The notes beneath the pieces were generated by a model. It searched no databases, was not told the DNA's origin, and worked only from the letters and a program-made list of their open reading frames with translations. Made by a program: the position numbers and the translations under genes. Shown one piece after another: positions 19,201 through 26,949 of a DNA stretch of 64,000 nucleotides (positions are counted from its first letter, which is position 1; the number at the start of each line of letters is the position of its first letter). Source of the stretch: Nodosilinea sp. LEGE 07088 (GTDB lineage: Bacteria; Cyanobacteriota; Cyanobacteriia; Phormidesmidales; Phormidesmidaceae); NCBI RefSeq assembly GCF_015207395.1, contig NZ_JADEWX010000013.1, positions 1 to 64,000 of the forward strand, given 5' to 3'.

Positions 19201-21025
19201 GGTTGCCAGAGGCCAGCGCCTCATCCCGGCGAGCATAATAATGAGGCAGATCCTCCGGATGCACTCGATCCTCACAATCCCGGTAGGTGCCCGTAAAGGC
19301 ATCGAGGGGAACGCCAAAGATTTCGTGCATGCGCTCATCCCACACCAGGCGATTGCCCTCCAACTGCCATTCCCAAATGCCCATCTGGGCCGCTTTGGTG
19401 GCCAACATTAAGCGCTGGCTGGTATTTTGCAGGGTCATTTCATCTCGCTTGCGATCGGTGATGTCTCGGTTGATCCCCGTCAGCCGCTGGATCTGCCCCT
19501 TGGGGTCACGTTTGGCAATAGTGTGGGCTTCGATATAGCGGGTTTCGCCACTGGGGCAAATAATCCGAAATTCGGTATGGGTATTTTCACCCCCCCTATG
19601 CAGGGCTTGCCAGACGGCTTGAACCGCTTCTATGTCGTCAGGGTGCACCCGAGTCAGCCAGTTTTCGTAGTCGGGTTGGGGATCTCCTGGGGCCAGGCCA
19701 TATATTTTGTACATGCGGGCATCCCACAGGAGCTGACCGGTGGAGAGGTCTAAATCCCAAACCCCTAACTGGGCCGAGCGGGTGACTAAAGAGAGCCGCT
19801 GGGACAGTTCATAAATGCTGGTTTCATGGCGCTTGCGATCGGTAATATCGCGACCGACGCCCACGATGCTGACGACATTTCCCCCGTCATCTAAAATGGC
19901 TTGATTAGACCAGGCCAGCCAACGCCAGCCTAAGCGAGTCAGGGCGCGTTGCTCGATCTCAGCGGTATGGGGCGGTTGCCCCAGCGCCGCCAGCGCCTGG
20001 GCCGTTAGCGGTCGATCTTCGGCCTGAACCAGCGGCATAAACTGCTGCCCTAACAGCGCCTGGGGGGATTGATCAAACAGGTCGCAATAGGAGGGGCTGA
20101 CGAATAAAAAATGTCCATCGGCATCCGTCTTAACGACCAGATCGGTTTGATTTTCGACCAGCAGTCGATAGTTGTTTTCACTGGCTTCCAGGGCGGCGAT
20201 CGCCACTTTCAACTCGGTGACCTCACGCTGCACCCCCAGGTGGCCAGTAATTCGGCCTTGGTGATCATAAAGGCAGACATAGTCGCCCTCAATCCACATC
20301 AGTGAGCCATCGGCTTTGCGCTCCTGGGTTTCGGTTTGCAGCCGCCCCTGATCAAAAAAATTTCGCCATACTGCGCGACCGGCCTCTAGGTCATGGGTAA
20401 AGAAATCTGCTGGCGTCAGTCCTAAAAACTCAGACTCGGCGAACCCGTATTGCTCTAGAATCGCCTGATTGCACTTGGTAACCCGCTGATGGGCAAACAC
20501 GTAATCTAAGGCCGCTTCTCGATCAATCGTATCGTCCCACTGGATCGGCTGATCTAGCATCATAAAAAAGAAGCCGTTGAGGGATTGGGTAAAAAACACC
20601 TCCAGCTCATGCTCGCGATCGCGCAGGGCCTGTTCGGCTTGCTTGAGCGCTGTGGTCTCCTGGCCAGATGGCTGCAAAATCACCAGATATCCGGCCTCTT
20701 TCCCCAGCGGTACCACTAAACCTGTGACAGGTTGAGATCGGCCATCCCCTGGAAGTACCGTTATGGGATGCGTTGGCATAAAAAAGTGCCCGCCATTGCC
20801 AGTTTCAGGGCAACCCTCTGCGGGCGCTTCCGAGGGACTGGGCCAAGCGCAATCGAGCAGCCGTGGTGCTGCTTTTCCCAACAGTGTGCTGGCGGCGGCA
20901 TTGGCGTCTATCATGTGGCCCTGGTTATCCACTAGCATCAACGGCTGCACGAGCAGGTGAAGCAACGACTGCCACCATGCTAGAGAATAGACGTTACTGA
21001 ACCGTACCAGCGATGAGATAAACAT
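16217..21025 (-). CDS. Multi-PAS/GAF diguanylate cyclase-phosphodiesterase (GGDEF-EAL)
   Basis: 1602 aa, one of the largest genes here. Reading from the N-terminus: about six PAS/PAC units (about 10-130, 135-265, 280-395, 400-525, 530-655, 660-785), two GAF domains (about 800-960 and 965-1130), a short coiled linker, GGDEF (about 1160-1330) and EAL (about 1345-1590). GGDEF is intact (ARLGGDEFVIL, near 1241) and so is EAL (FEALVRW near 1367, DDFGTGYSSLSYL), so both synthesis and breakdown of cyclic di-GMP are possible. There are no transmembrane segments, so sensing is cytosolic, and the GAF domains lack an obvious bilin-binding Cys motif. The stop codon coincides with the end of repeat element A. 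Confidence 0.95.
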   Translation of the reverse strand: MFISSLVRFSNVYSLAWWQSLLHLLVQPLMLVDNQGHMIDANAAASTLLGKAAPRLLDCAWPSPSEAPAEGCPETGNGGHFFMPTHPITVLPGDGRSQPVTGLVVPLGKEAGYLVILQPSGQETTALKQAEQALRDREHELEVFFTQSLNGFFFMMLDQPIQWDDTIDREAALDYVFAHQRVTKCNQAILEQYGFAESEFLGLTPADFFTHDLEAGRAVWRNFFDQGRLQTETQERKADGSLMWIEGDYVCLYDHQGRITGHLGVQREVTELKVAIAALEASENNYRLLVENQTDLVVKTDADGHFLFVSPSYCDLFDQSPQALLGQQFMPLVQAEDRPLTAQALAALGQPPHTAEIEQRALTRLGWRWLAWSNQAILDDGGNVVSIVGVGRDITDRKRHETSIYELSQRLSLVTRSAQLGVWDLDLSTGQLLWDARMYKIYGLAPGDPQPDYENWLTRVHPDDIEAVQAVWQALHRGGENTHTEFRIICPSGETRYIEAHTIAKRDPKGQIQRLTGINRDITDRKRDEMTLQNTSQRLMLATKAAQMGIWEWQLEGNRLVWDERMHEIFGVPLDAFTGTYRDCEDRVHPEDLPHYYARRDEALASGNLAKFEFRIVRLNGEVRHIESCFNVIRDAAGQPIRIIGINRDISDRKQSELALANAHHQLQALMQNAPAIMGLFDETGRYQRVNPSTVNLLGLPESEIVGRRFDEIHRPEMAAGFMAQIQQVMASDRPVTVEEHLVNASGEERILRTVLFPVLKPPGQPQILGLVSTDITPLVTAQETLQRQATRERLLREISGNIRSSLDLNSILDNAVTGIRQFLNADRVVVYRFNADWGGDMIVESVITPWTAVLGETLRDPCFAEQWIEPYRQGRISQVTDVLTADITPCHRKLLTHYQIRANLVVPLVVENSLWGLLCIHHCQGPHPWQPEEVAFVQQLADQVEIAIQQARLLRETTARAQREQLLNEIVTLMRGSLDLSTIIERTTQKLRAEFQVGRCLFIRCNQDDDYFEYNTCALAPDMLDLTGLRLPLQDSPYIMSILSQASPKATCDMMAESTVANLRSFAQAFRIGAALSAAIRDQAEVKGILCVHHATPRQWTEHEQILIQQVADQLAIAIQQAELYQQAQAEIAERMRLEEQLRHDAFHDALTGLPNRALLLDRLQLAIQRYQRSHYALNAQPHPPTAIHSEFAVLFLDLDRFKVINDSLGHSCGDQLLKVVANRLTTCLREVDIAARLGGDEFVILLEDLTDLQYVIEITQRIHAVLEKSVMLADQDIFVHASIGIAMGSIIASTPEQMLRNADIAMYEAKKNNQEYVVFDASMHAIALTRMTLENDLCHAIKRNELSLFYQPIVSLKTGKISGFEALVRWQHPTRGLLFPVDFIDVAEETGLIAAIDLWVLQESCQALRRWHEIAPDLADVTMSVNLSGKQFSQPNLIQQIDHALRCANLTGKHLKLEITESVLIKNNSLAINLLNEFRARNIQVCMDDFGTGYSSLSYLHQFPVDVLKIDKSFILNLSVDHTSSRDHKIVQAIITLALNLNLQVIAEGIEHEGVRACLQAHHCQFGQGYHFSPAIAFDAATQLLIDQPFQSSARFCHEG

Positions 21026-21814
21026 AGCTCTGTCAATAATGCACCCTGGCCATACAGCAGAGGCTTTGGGGCGATTTATGGAAACCTAATTACCCTAATC
21101 TTTCCTGTAAATCTTGATTATCCTCTGCCGAGCGGCGGTTGACGATGACTGCTTTATAACGATCAGACTAACTCAACTCAGCGGTTAGGAAACTCCAGAG
21201 GAATCTTAATGAGTATGCCCCATAGCTTCGGGCGATCGCTCGGATACCGGGTGCCTATTTGCTCAAAGCTTGAACCCGAAGCGGCTCAAGCTCCTCACGT
21301 AGACCGCAACGATTTGCAGGAGATGGCATGCCTTTGACGGAATTTGCCTGTTTTGACAGGGTTGCATCCTGACACGTTGCACAGATCACTAAGTTCCGCT
21401 GACTCGCAGTCGCTACTTGGCTTATAGCAGTGTGCAAGTGAAACAAGTGCACTCTGTTCCCTGTCACCTACTCCCTGTTTCCTTTGGACTGTACTTAAGC
21501 AACATGAATAAGGCTGTAGATGAAATTGAGGCTGAGTTCGGTGTTAAGAGTGCATTTTAATCTTGCAAGACTCAGCCTGAGAATGGGTTGTTCAGGTAAG
21601 CACACCGATGCCGATGACGTTGCCGAAAAAATACCTCTCTGAGACCAAGGGTTCTGATTCAGCTTGAGCTTGGGCGATCGCTTGAAACAAAGACGGCAAA
21701 GAAGTTTCCATCATTTCTGCGCTTGCTATTCAGGCAAAGTGTACCCGAACGAGGTCTATGCACCACGAGTTGACTGTCCTTAATCTAGAAGCCTTGTAAA
21801 TTAAGGAACCATCC
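21026..21814. other. 789-bp region without a convincing gene
   Basis: Between the GGDEF/EAL start and the rhodanese gene. It contains a HIP1 octamer, an imperfect hairpin near 21267-21295 (AGCTTGA / TCAAGCT), and a 48-bp remnant of a lytic transglycosylase gene (21604-21651). The open frame at 21255-21467 on the minus strand has no coding signature. The region reads as decayed accessory DNA. Confidence 0.5.
21604..21651 (+). pseudogene. 48-bp remnant of a lytic transglycosylase gene
   Basis: The bases match 15881-15930 of the Slt-like gene (the part coding TDADDFAEKIP and PETKG) with about five substitutions and a 2-base deletion that breaks the frame. It has no continuation on either side. 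It is either the relic of a duplicated or decayed paralogue or a small copied fragment. Confidence 0.65.
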
Positions 21815-22648
21815 ATGCATTATTATGCTCATCCTGACGTCTTAGTTGATCCCCAATGGCTTGCCGATCGCTTAGATGATCCGAGCCTGCGAGTGATAGA
21901 AGTTGATATGAATCCAGACCTCTATCAAGATAAGCACATTCCGGGGGCAGTATTTTGGCATGGGTTGAGCGATCTATTTCAACCCGATCTTCGGATTAAC
22001 TTCGATCCGACCGCGATCGCAAATTTGCTGTCTCGATCGGGCATTACCCAAGACACTACAGTTGTCGCCTATGGTGGCTATCCTGGTGCTGGAGCCTGGA
22101 TTTTCTGGTTTCTAAAGATGATTGGACATGCCGATGTGAGAGTGCTGAATGGGGGGCATCAAAAGTGGATGGAGGAAGGTCGCCCGGTGACAGCAGCGTT
22201 CTCAACAGTTACACCGACTCAATACTTGCCTAAACCATTGGACATCAGTTTGCGAGTATTGTCAGCCGAGGTTCAAGCCGCAGTTTCTAATCCCGATCAA
22301 GTCTTGCTAGATGTCCGCACGCTTGCAGAATATCAGGGCGATGTATACCTCATGAAGCCACCGGAAGAAACAGAACGTGCTGGGCATATTCCCAGTGCAA
22401 TTCATCTTGAACATAGTCTGACACTCAATGATGATGGCACCTTCAAATCATTTGATGAATTACAGGCATTGTTCAATGGCAATGGCATTACCCCAGATAA
22501 GGAAATATTTCCCTATTGTGCCGTAGGGGGACGATCGGCCTATATCTGGTTTGTCTTGAAATATTTGCTAGGCTACCCCCATGTTCGGAACTACGATGGT
22601 TCATGGAACGAATGGAGCCGTTTGCCCAACGTTGCGATCGAAAAGTAG
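21815..22648 (+). CDS. Two-domain rhodanese-type sulfurtransferase
   Basis: 277 aa, the expected size for thiosulfate or 3-mercaptopyruvate sulfurtransferases. The N-terminal inactive domain has DKHIPGAVFWH; the C-terminal domain has LLDVRTLAEYQG and the active-site loop YCAVGGRSAY, where the Cys carries the persulfide. The loop CAVGGR differs from both the classical thiosulfate (CRKGVT) and mercaptopyruvate (CGSGVT) loops, so the donor cannot be called. SD-like AAGGAACC precedes ATG at 21815. No signal peptide. Confidence 0.9.
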   Translation: MHYYAHPDVLVDPQWLADRLDDPSLRVIEVDMNPDLYQDKHIPGAVFWHGLSDLFQPDLRINFDPTAIANLLSRSGITQDTTVVAYGGYPGAGAWIFWFLKMIGHADVRVLNGGHQKWMEEGRPVTAAFSTVTPTQYLPKPLDISLRVLSAEVQAAVSNPDQVLLDVRTLAEYQGDVYLMKPPEETERAGHIPSAIHLEHSLTLNDDGTFKSFDELQALFNGNGITPDKEIFPYCAVGGRSAYIWFVLKYLLGYPHVRNYDGSWNEWSRLPNVAIEK

Positions 22649-22834
22649 CCTAAATCGCCCACATATTACGCCGCATAGCAACACCCATGTACACCGACCG
22701 CCGCAAGTTAGTCGGTTATGATCATGAGGCTATCTCAGGTTAGGGTAGCGTTGTACCGCCTGAGATGGAGGTTCCTGTTTGCTAGTTTTTTCCACCCTCT
22801 ACCACTTCTGCCCAGATTGTGATACTTTTTGAAT

Positions 22835-22951
22835 TGTTGAAGGGTAGTAGCTTGGGCTATGACAGCCCGTTATCTGAATCAACATACTGGTGATGAGTCT
22901 GGTTCAGATAGCAAATTAGCTTTCTAATTTGCCAGCGAGACCTTCACTGAG
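22835..22951 (+). promoter_or_regulatory. yybP-ykoY (manganese) riboswitch candidate
   Basis: Conserved blocks of the yybP-ykoY aptamer appear in order and spacing: GAAGGGTAGTAGC at the 5' side, ATCAACATACT in the centre and GCGAGACCTTC at the 3' side. GAAGG pairs with CCTTC to close the aptamer, and TATCTGAA pairs with TTCAGATA to form an internal arm. Known members bind Mn2+ and precede Mn2+ exporters, including the UPF0016/Gdt1 family that follows here. Just before the start codon a 7-bp hairpin (CACTACT/AGTAGTG, 23011-23030) encloses a GGAG, a plausible expression platform acting on translation. Confidence 0.8.
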
Positions 22952-23031
22952 TCCACGGAGAGAGTGGGTTTGGTGGGGTCTTTTGAGATATCCGTCATGC
23001 CTGCTCAATCCACTACTAGCTGGAGTAGTGC

Positions 23032-23646
23032 ATGAATTTCTTGACAGAATTTATATCTGGGTTATTGATGATTACGCTGTCAGAACTCGGAGACAAAACC
23101 TTTTTTATTGGCGCTATTTTAGCCATGCGCCATCCCCGGCGGTGGGTATTTTGGGTGTGACGACGACGTTAGCTGCCATGACCTTATTGTCGGTCTGGAT
23201 TGGTCAACTGGCATCATTTTTTCCAAAACACTATGTTCAAGGCATGGCCGTAGCTCTGTTTATTGGCTTCGGGTTAAAACTGCTTTATGATGCCAGCCAC
23301 ATGTCTGGCAAAGAGACTCTAGATGGGGAACAGACCGATGCCCTGGAAGCAGTTGAGCAGCGAGAACAGGGCATCGCCACTTGGTCGGCCAGAGCCGTAG
23401 TGATAGAAGCCTTTACCCTCACTTTTGTTGCCGAATGGGGCGATCGCACCCAAATTGCCACCATTACCTTGGCCTCTTCCCACCATCCCCATGGGGTACT
23501 GTTGGGAGCCATTCTGGGACATGCTATCTGTGCCGCCATCGCCGTGCAAACTCATTGCTGGTCGCATCTCCGAGCGACTGATGACAGCCCTGGGGGGTGC
23601 CTTATTTATCGGTTTTGGCATCCTTGCTGCCATGGAAAGCGCTTAA
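23032..23646 (+). pseudogene. Frameshifted Gdt1/TMEM165-family (UPF0016) Mn2+ exporter
   Basis: Three frames must be joined to read the protein. From ATG 23032 the first frame gives MNFLTEFISGLLMITLSELGDKT and RHPRRWVF before a TGA at 23158; the next frame carries GVTTTLAAMTLLSVWIGQ to VAEWGDRTQIATITLA; after about 23545 the original frame resumes with GRISERLMTALGGALFIGFG and a stop at 23646. Both family signatures (ELGDKT and EWGDRT) survive. The first and last parts share a frame, so two compensating one-base changes explain it. Either the gene is recently inactivated or the assembly has two indel errors. It would export Mn2+ (possibly also Ca2+) from the cytosol, and is preceded by an apparently intact Mn2+ riboswitch. 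Confidence 0.85.
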
Positions 23647-23706
23647 TTAGCCCCTGTTATTGACTTGAGACGTTTGATCCAACCTTAGAACCAATTTACT
23701 AAAACG

Positions 23707-24426
23707 ATGATCAAGAAGATTTCACCCTCCCGTCCCTATCAACCGTTTCTCCTGCGGGCTTTGCATGGCCTGACGGGACTGTTCCTGATTGCCGCCATCC
23801 TAACTGCCTATTGGACTTACGACACCTACGACGGGCGCTGGGGACGCATTCCCCTGCCCACTTATCAGGATATTGAGGGCATCCACGGCACCTTTGGATT
23901 ATGGACTTTGCTGGTATTTCCGGCATTTGTGATCTACTCCTTTCACCGGGGACAGAAGCGGCTGATTCAGTCTGATTCTCAGAGCAAGCTGGCTCAGGTA
24001 GGCAAACCCATCTGGTGGTACACCTTGAATCGTGTGACCAATACCCTGGCCCTGCTGGCGTTAACCTTTGCACTGTTCAGCGGCAAGATGATGGACGAAA
24101 CCTGGCTGCCTGAAGGAGAGTTAAATCATGGTTGGTACTACGCTCACCTGATTTCGTGGGTGGTGATGGTGGGTGCGATCGCGGTGCACCTGTTGATGAA
24201 TGCCAAGGTTGGTGGCTCTCCCTTACTGTTGTCGATGCTGACTTGGCAGTTTCGTGACAAAGATAGCCCTACTCTCTGGCCAGCCCATGCCTCTCAGTGG
24301 TGGTCACAGGTTCAGCAAGGAGCTTGGATCAGGTGGTTCCAACCGATGACAGCAATGATCGTACTGGAAATTGCAATTTTGATGAGTATCGCTACTGCCT
24401 GGATTATTCCACTGTTCAAGTACTAG
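23707..24426 (+). CDS. Cytochrome b561-like membrane protein
   Basis: 239 aa with four or five membrane helices. Histidines in RALHGLTG, GIHGTFG, YAHLISW and AVHLLMN are placed on separate helices as expected for two-haem ligation in cytochrome b561/b6-like proteins. The N-terminal Arg/Lys residues place the start in the cytosol. The gene begins 60 bp after the broken Mn2+ exporter. A role in transmembrane electron transfer is likely; donor and acceptor are not evident. Confidence 0.75.
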   Translation: MIKKISPSRPYQPFLLRALHGLTGLFLIAAILTAYWTYDTYDGRWGRIPLPTYQDIEGIHGTFGLWTLLVFPAFVIYSFHRGQKRLIQSDSQSKLAQVGKPIWWYTLNRVTNTLALLALTFALFSGKMMDETWLPEGELNHGWYYAHLISWVVMVGAIAVHLLMNAKVGGSPLLLSMLTWQFRDKDSPTLWPAHASQWWSQVQQGAWIRWFQPMTAMIVLEIAILMSIATAWIIPLFKY

Positions 24427-24642
24427 CTTCAAGCGTCAAGGGAAAATTGGCAGAGACTATTCATCATCTCTGCTTTTCTTTAAATTGCTCATGAAACATC
24501 TTTCAGCACCTTGACCTACAGCGGTAGAATACTTCGTTGGAGTGGACAGCATACAGTTTATCGGTAAGTGTGCAAGGTTATCTGCTGCCGCACAACTTCA
24601 CCGTTATGCCGCTGATTGTTCGGTGAGCGTGTAAGCGAAAAG

Positions 24643-25365
24643 CTAATAATCAGGGTTTGGCAGTTTCAAACTTGGCACATGGTATTTTGTTGCTGAAAGT
24701 TGTGCCACCATTTCGGCACGGGATGAAACCTCAAGCTTACGGAACATTCGCTTCAGCGCTTGCTTCACAGAATTCTCGGTAATCCAAAGTTCAGTCCCAA
24801 TTTCTGCGTTGGTTCGTCCCAAAGCGACTAATTCAGCAATTTGTAATTCACGCGGCGTCAAACAATCTGCCTTGAATGATGGGTGTTGAGATTTTCCTGC
24901 GGAAACACTTGGTGAACGCACGGTTGAAACCCAGTCAGACAAGTGTAAACAGACGGCGCTCAAGTCGGCTAGATTTTGTGTATTGAAGGCAGGCATTGAC
25001 TGTTCGCGAGTGAAACCTACAGTCCCGATTAATTGACCACGACTGACGATCGGCCCTGCCATCACATGCCAATGATCCGGACGAGGGCAGATTAACTTCC
25101 AAGCCTTGGGTCTCGTCACCAATCCCTCATGGATGGGAGTATGGCGTTCTGCGACGTAACGCGCTACTGGATTATGCTCCAGAGACAGGGCAAGGTTGAG
25201 AACGGGTTGAAACCTTGGATCTGTTAAAAGTTGGTCGAAGAAAAATATTCCCGATCGCTTGGCCGCAAAGTATTCCCCGAGTTTTGGCGCAAGGTGCGAT
25301 CGCAAGCTATCTTCATCCGTTGCCTGGTGGATTGCTTCAAATAATGGGCTCAAGGAAATAGTCAT
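24643..25365 (-). CDS. GAF-LuxR transcriptional regulator
   Basis: 240 aa. The first 150 residues form a GAF-like sensory domain (SGIFFFDQLL to HLSDWVSTV). The C-terminus is a LuxR/GerE helix-turn-helix: LTPRELQIAELVALGRTNAEI followed by VKQALKRMFRKLEVSSRAEM. There is no receiver domain, so it likely responds directly to a small molecule or redox cue. It is divergent from the DJ-1 gene (95 bp between starts), and may control it. Confidence 0.88.
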   Translation of the reverse strand: MTISLSPLFEAIHQATDEDSLRSHLAPKLGEYFAAKRSGIFFFDQLLTDPRFQPVLNLALSLEHNPVARYVAERHTPIHEGLVTRPKAWKLICPRPDHWHVMAGPIVSRGQLIGTVGFTREQSMPAFNTQNLADLSAVCLHLSDWVSTVRSPSVSAGKSQHPSFKADCLTPRELQIAELVALGRTNAEIGTELWITENSVKQALKRMFRKLEVSSRAEMVAQLSATKYHVPSLKLPNPDY

Positions 25366-25460
25366 GGTGAAAAGAGTACCCGATCGAGGACTATGCCGGG
25401 CTGATCGCCGCTTCTAGTATAAGAGGAGATTCAAGGCAGTCACCCAACGGAAATTAATTC

Positions 25461-26138
25461 ATGACCGACCCCCAAAATTACGTTATTGGCTTGGTTTTTT
25501 ATCCCGGCATGACCTCACTGGATATGGTCGGGCCCCATCAAGTTTTTAGCGCCCTCCCCAATGTCACACTACATCGCATCTGGAAAGCGCTAGACCCCAT
25601 TATCTGCGATGATGGATTGTCGATTGTGCCGAATACCACCTTTGCCGATTGCCCACCCCTGGACGTGATTTGTGTCGGCGGCGGTATGGAACAGCAAGCC
25701 GTGGTAGACGATCCAGAAGTGCTGGCGTTTTTCCGCAAACAGGGCAGCACAGCAAAGTTTGTCACGTCTGTCTGTGGCGGATCGGAGTTTCTGGCGAAAG
25801 CGGGTCTGCTCAAGGGATATCGAGCCGTGACCCACTGGGGAATGCGCCAACAACTGATGACACATCCAGGCGTTGAGGTGGGGACTGAGCGGGTCGTGGT
25901 CGATCGCAATCGGATCACGGGTGGTGGTGTGACAGCAGGGATTGATTTTGGTTTGACGATCGCGAGCATCCTTTACGATGAGGAAACTGCCAAGATCGTT
26001 CAATTGCTACTGGAGTACGATCCTGCCCCACCCTTTGATACCGGTTCTCCCGAAAAAGCCGGCCCTGATCTCGTGAATAAAGCCATGGTATACATGCAGA
26101 AACTGTCTAGCTTAAAACTCGCAAAAACAGCAAGCTAA
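25461..26138 (+). CDS. DJ-1/PfpI superfamily protein (isonitrile hydratase-like)
   Basis: 225 aa with the DJ-1/PfpI fold signatures: nucleophile elbow SVCGGSEFLAKAGLL with its Cys, RAVTHWGM, and RITGGGVTAGIDFGL. The pattern around THW and GGGVTAG is closest to the isonitrile hydratase/AraC-N group, but substrate cannot be assigned. Only 2 bp separate it from the following membrane-protein gene, so the two are co-transcribed. The divergent GAF-LuxR gene is a candidate regulator. Confidence 0.85.
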   Translation: MTDPQNYVIGLVFYPGMTSLDMVGPHQVFSALPNVTLHRIWKALDPIICDDGLSIVPNTTFADCPPLDVICVGGGMEQQAVVDDPEVLAFFRKQGSTAKFVTSVCGGSEFLAKAGLLKGYRAVTHWGMRQQLMTHPGVEVGTERVVVDRNRITGGGVTAGIDFGLTIASILYDEETAKIVQLLLEYDPAPPFDTGSPEKAGPDLVNKAMVYMQKLSSLKLAKTAS

Positions 26139-26140
26139 TC

Positions 26141-26569
26141 ATGATTACAGCTTTGGAGAAAGATCGCAATATCACCGTCTCAAATGGGGTAAAGATTGGC
26201 TTCTATGTGATTTCCATCGTTTTTAACGTTTGCTTAATTGCTCAGGTATTAACGGTTGGCATTGCCTACTTTAGCGATCCTGCCTGGTGGACTATTCACG
26301 TGTGGCTCGTGCGCGGGTATAGCGGACTATCGTTAGTATTGCTGGCAGGCGCATTAATGGCTCCCTTCTCAAACAGAGTTCGATCGCTTGCTGTCAGTCT
26401 ACCGGTGCTGCTGACACTTCAGTTTTGCAGTATCCATCTGAAAACTCCGCTTCACTTAGAGGTGCTGCATCCTCTCATTGGCTTTACGTTATTCTATGTT
26501 TCTTCAAGCCTCGTACACCGCGTATCGCGTGAGTACATGAAACAGGGAGGTGAACAGGACGCAGCATAA
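26141..26569 (+). CDS. Small four-helix membrane protein (DUF6220-like)
   Basis: 142 aa with four hydrophobic segments (about 18-42, 60-82, 88-105 and 112-130) and a conserved-looking HPLIGFTLFY near the C-terminus. It resembles the DUF6220 group; function unknown. Its stop codon TAA (26567-26569) lies inside the first core of an attC-like site, as is common for integron cassette genes. Confidence 0.65.
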   Translation: MITALEKDRNITVSNGVKIGFYVISIVFNVCLIAQVLTVGIAYFSDPAWWTIHVWLVRGYSGLSLVLLAGALMAPFSNRVRSLAVSLPVLLTLQFCSIHLKTPLHLEVLHPLIGFTLFYVSSSLVHRVSREYMKQGGEQDAA

Positions 26570-26649
26570 CCCGTCGAGGAAGCGGACGCTTGCGAGAGCT
26601 TGGTGGGCTTCCCAAGGTTGCTTGCCGCCGCTTATCTTGGTCGTTAGCT
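26564..26649 (+). other. attC-like recombination site (candidate)
   Basis: 86 bp bounded by GCATAAC and GTTAGCT, the places of the R'' and R' cores of integron attC sites. Inside, AAGCGG (26580-26585) can pair with CCGCTT (26627-26632) as L''/L', with an unpaired base next to it, and the centre can fold further (CTTGG/CCAAG). The left core contains the stop of the preceding gene and the next gene starts 14 bp after the right core, a cassette-like arrangement. The cores depart from consensus at one or two bases, and no integrase is in view, so this is a candidate only. Confidence 0.4.
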
Positions 26650-26662
26650 AAACACTAGATTT

Positions 26663-26926
26663 ATGCGAAATACTCTGTGGCGAAATACTTTGTGGCGAAA
26701 TACTTTGTGGCGAAATACTTTGTGGCGAAATACTCTGTGGCGAAATACTTTGTGGCGAAATACTTTGTGGCGACTGCTCCTGCTTTCTCTGTTGACCCTC
26801 GGTCTACTGGCCTGGGGAAGGGCTGGCAGTTCTGAGAGCTTACTTCAGGTCGGTCTGCCTCACCCCCGTGTGATTGAGACAGACAACAATGTCATCACAG
26901 TGGAAGAATTGGTGAGGCGTAACTGA
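26663..26926 (+). CDS. Small protein with RNTLW repeat leader
   Basis: 87 aa. After the initial Met the protein reads RNTLW seven times, then a hydrophobic segment (LLLLSLLTLGLLAWG) and a short polar tail ending in a run about 40 residues long (SSESLLQVGL to VEELVRRN). Positively charged repeats before a single hydrophobic segment give a signal-anchor-like topology. I know no family. The tandem DNA repeat behind it is 15 bp, so copy-number change would keep the frame. It lies 23 bp upstream of the PBP4-type gene and could be a leader or partner for it. Confidence 0.5.
   Translation: MRNTLWRNTLWRNTLWRNTLWRNTLWRNTLWRNTLWRLLLLSLLTLGLLAWGRAGSSESLLQVGLPHPRVIETDNNVITVEELVRRN
26666..26770 (+). repeat. 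Seven tandem 15-bp repeats
   Basis: Unit CGAAATACTTTGTGG, seven perfect copies apart from one T-to-C change in copies 1 and 5. It encodes RNTLW in frame. The near-identity implies recent expansion or ongoing slippage. Confidence 0.95.
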
Positions 26927-26949
26927 CTAGCTGAGATGGGGCATAGCCG

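Noticed and set aside
22929-23031. Upstream start for the Gdt1-family gene in the frame of the central segment
   Set aside because: This lies inside the riboswitch leader, and the family N-terminus (ELGDKT) is in a different frame starting at 23032.
23100-23165. Programmed ribosomal frameshift in the Gdt1-family gene
   Set aside because: No classical slippery heptamer is in register at the frame change, and a second frame change would also be needed.
24574-24610. Second attC-like half site (GCCGC...CGTTATGCC)
   Set aside because: A right core-like GTTATGC is present but no matching left core or paired inner arms could be found upstream.
26666-26770. CRISPR array
   Set aside because: The 15-bp units are directly adjacent, without spacers, and lie within a coding frame.
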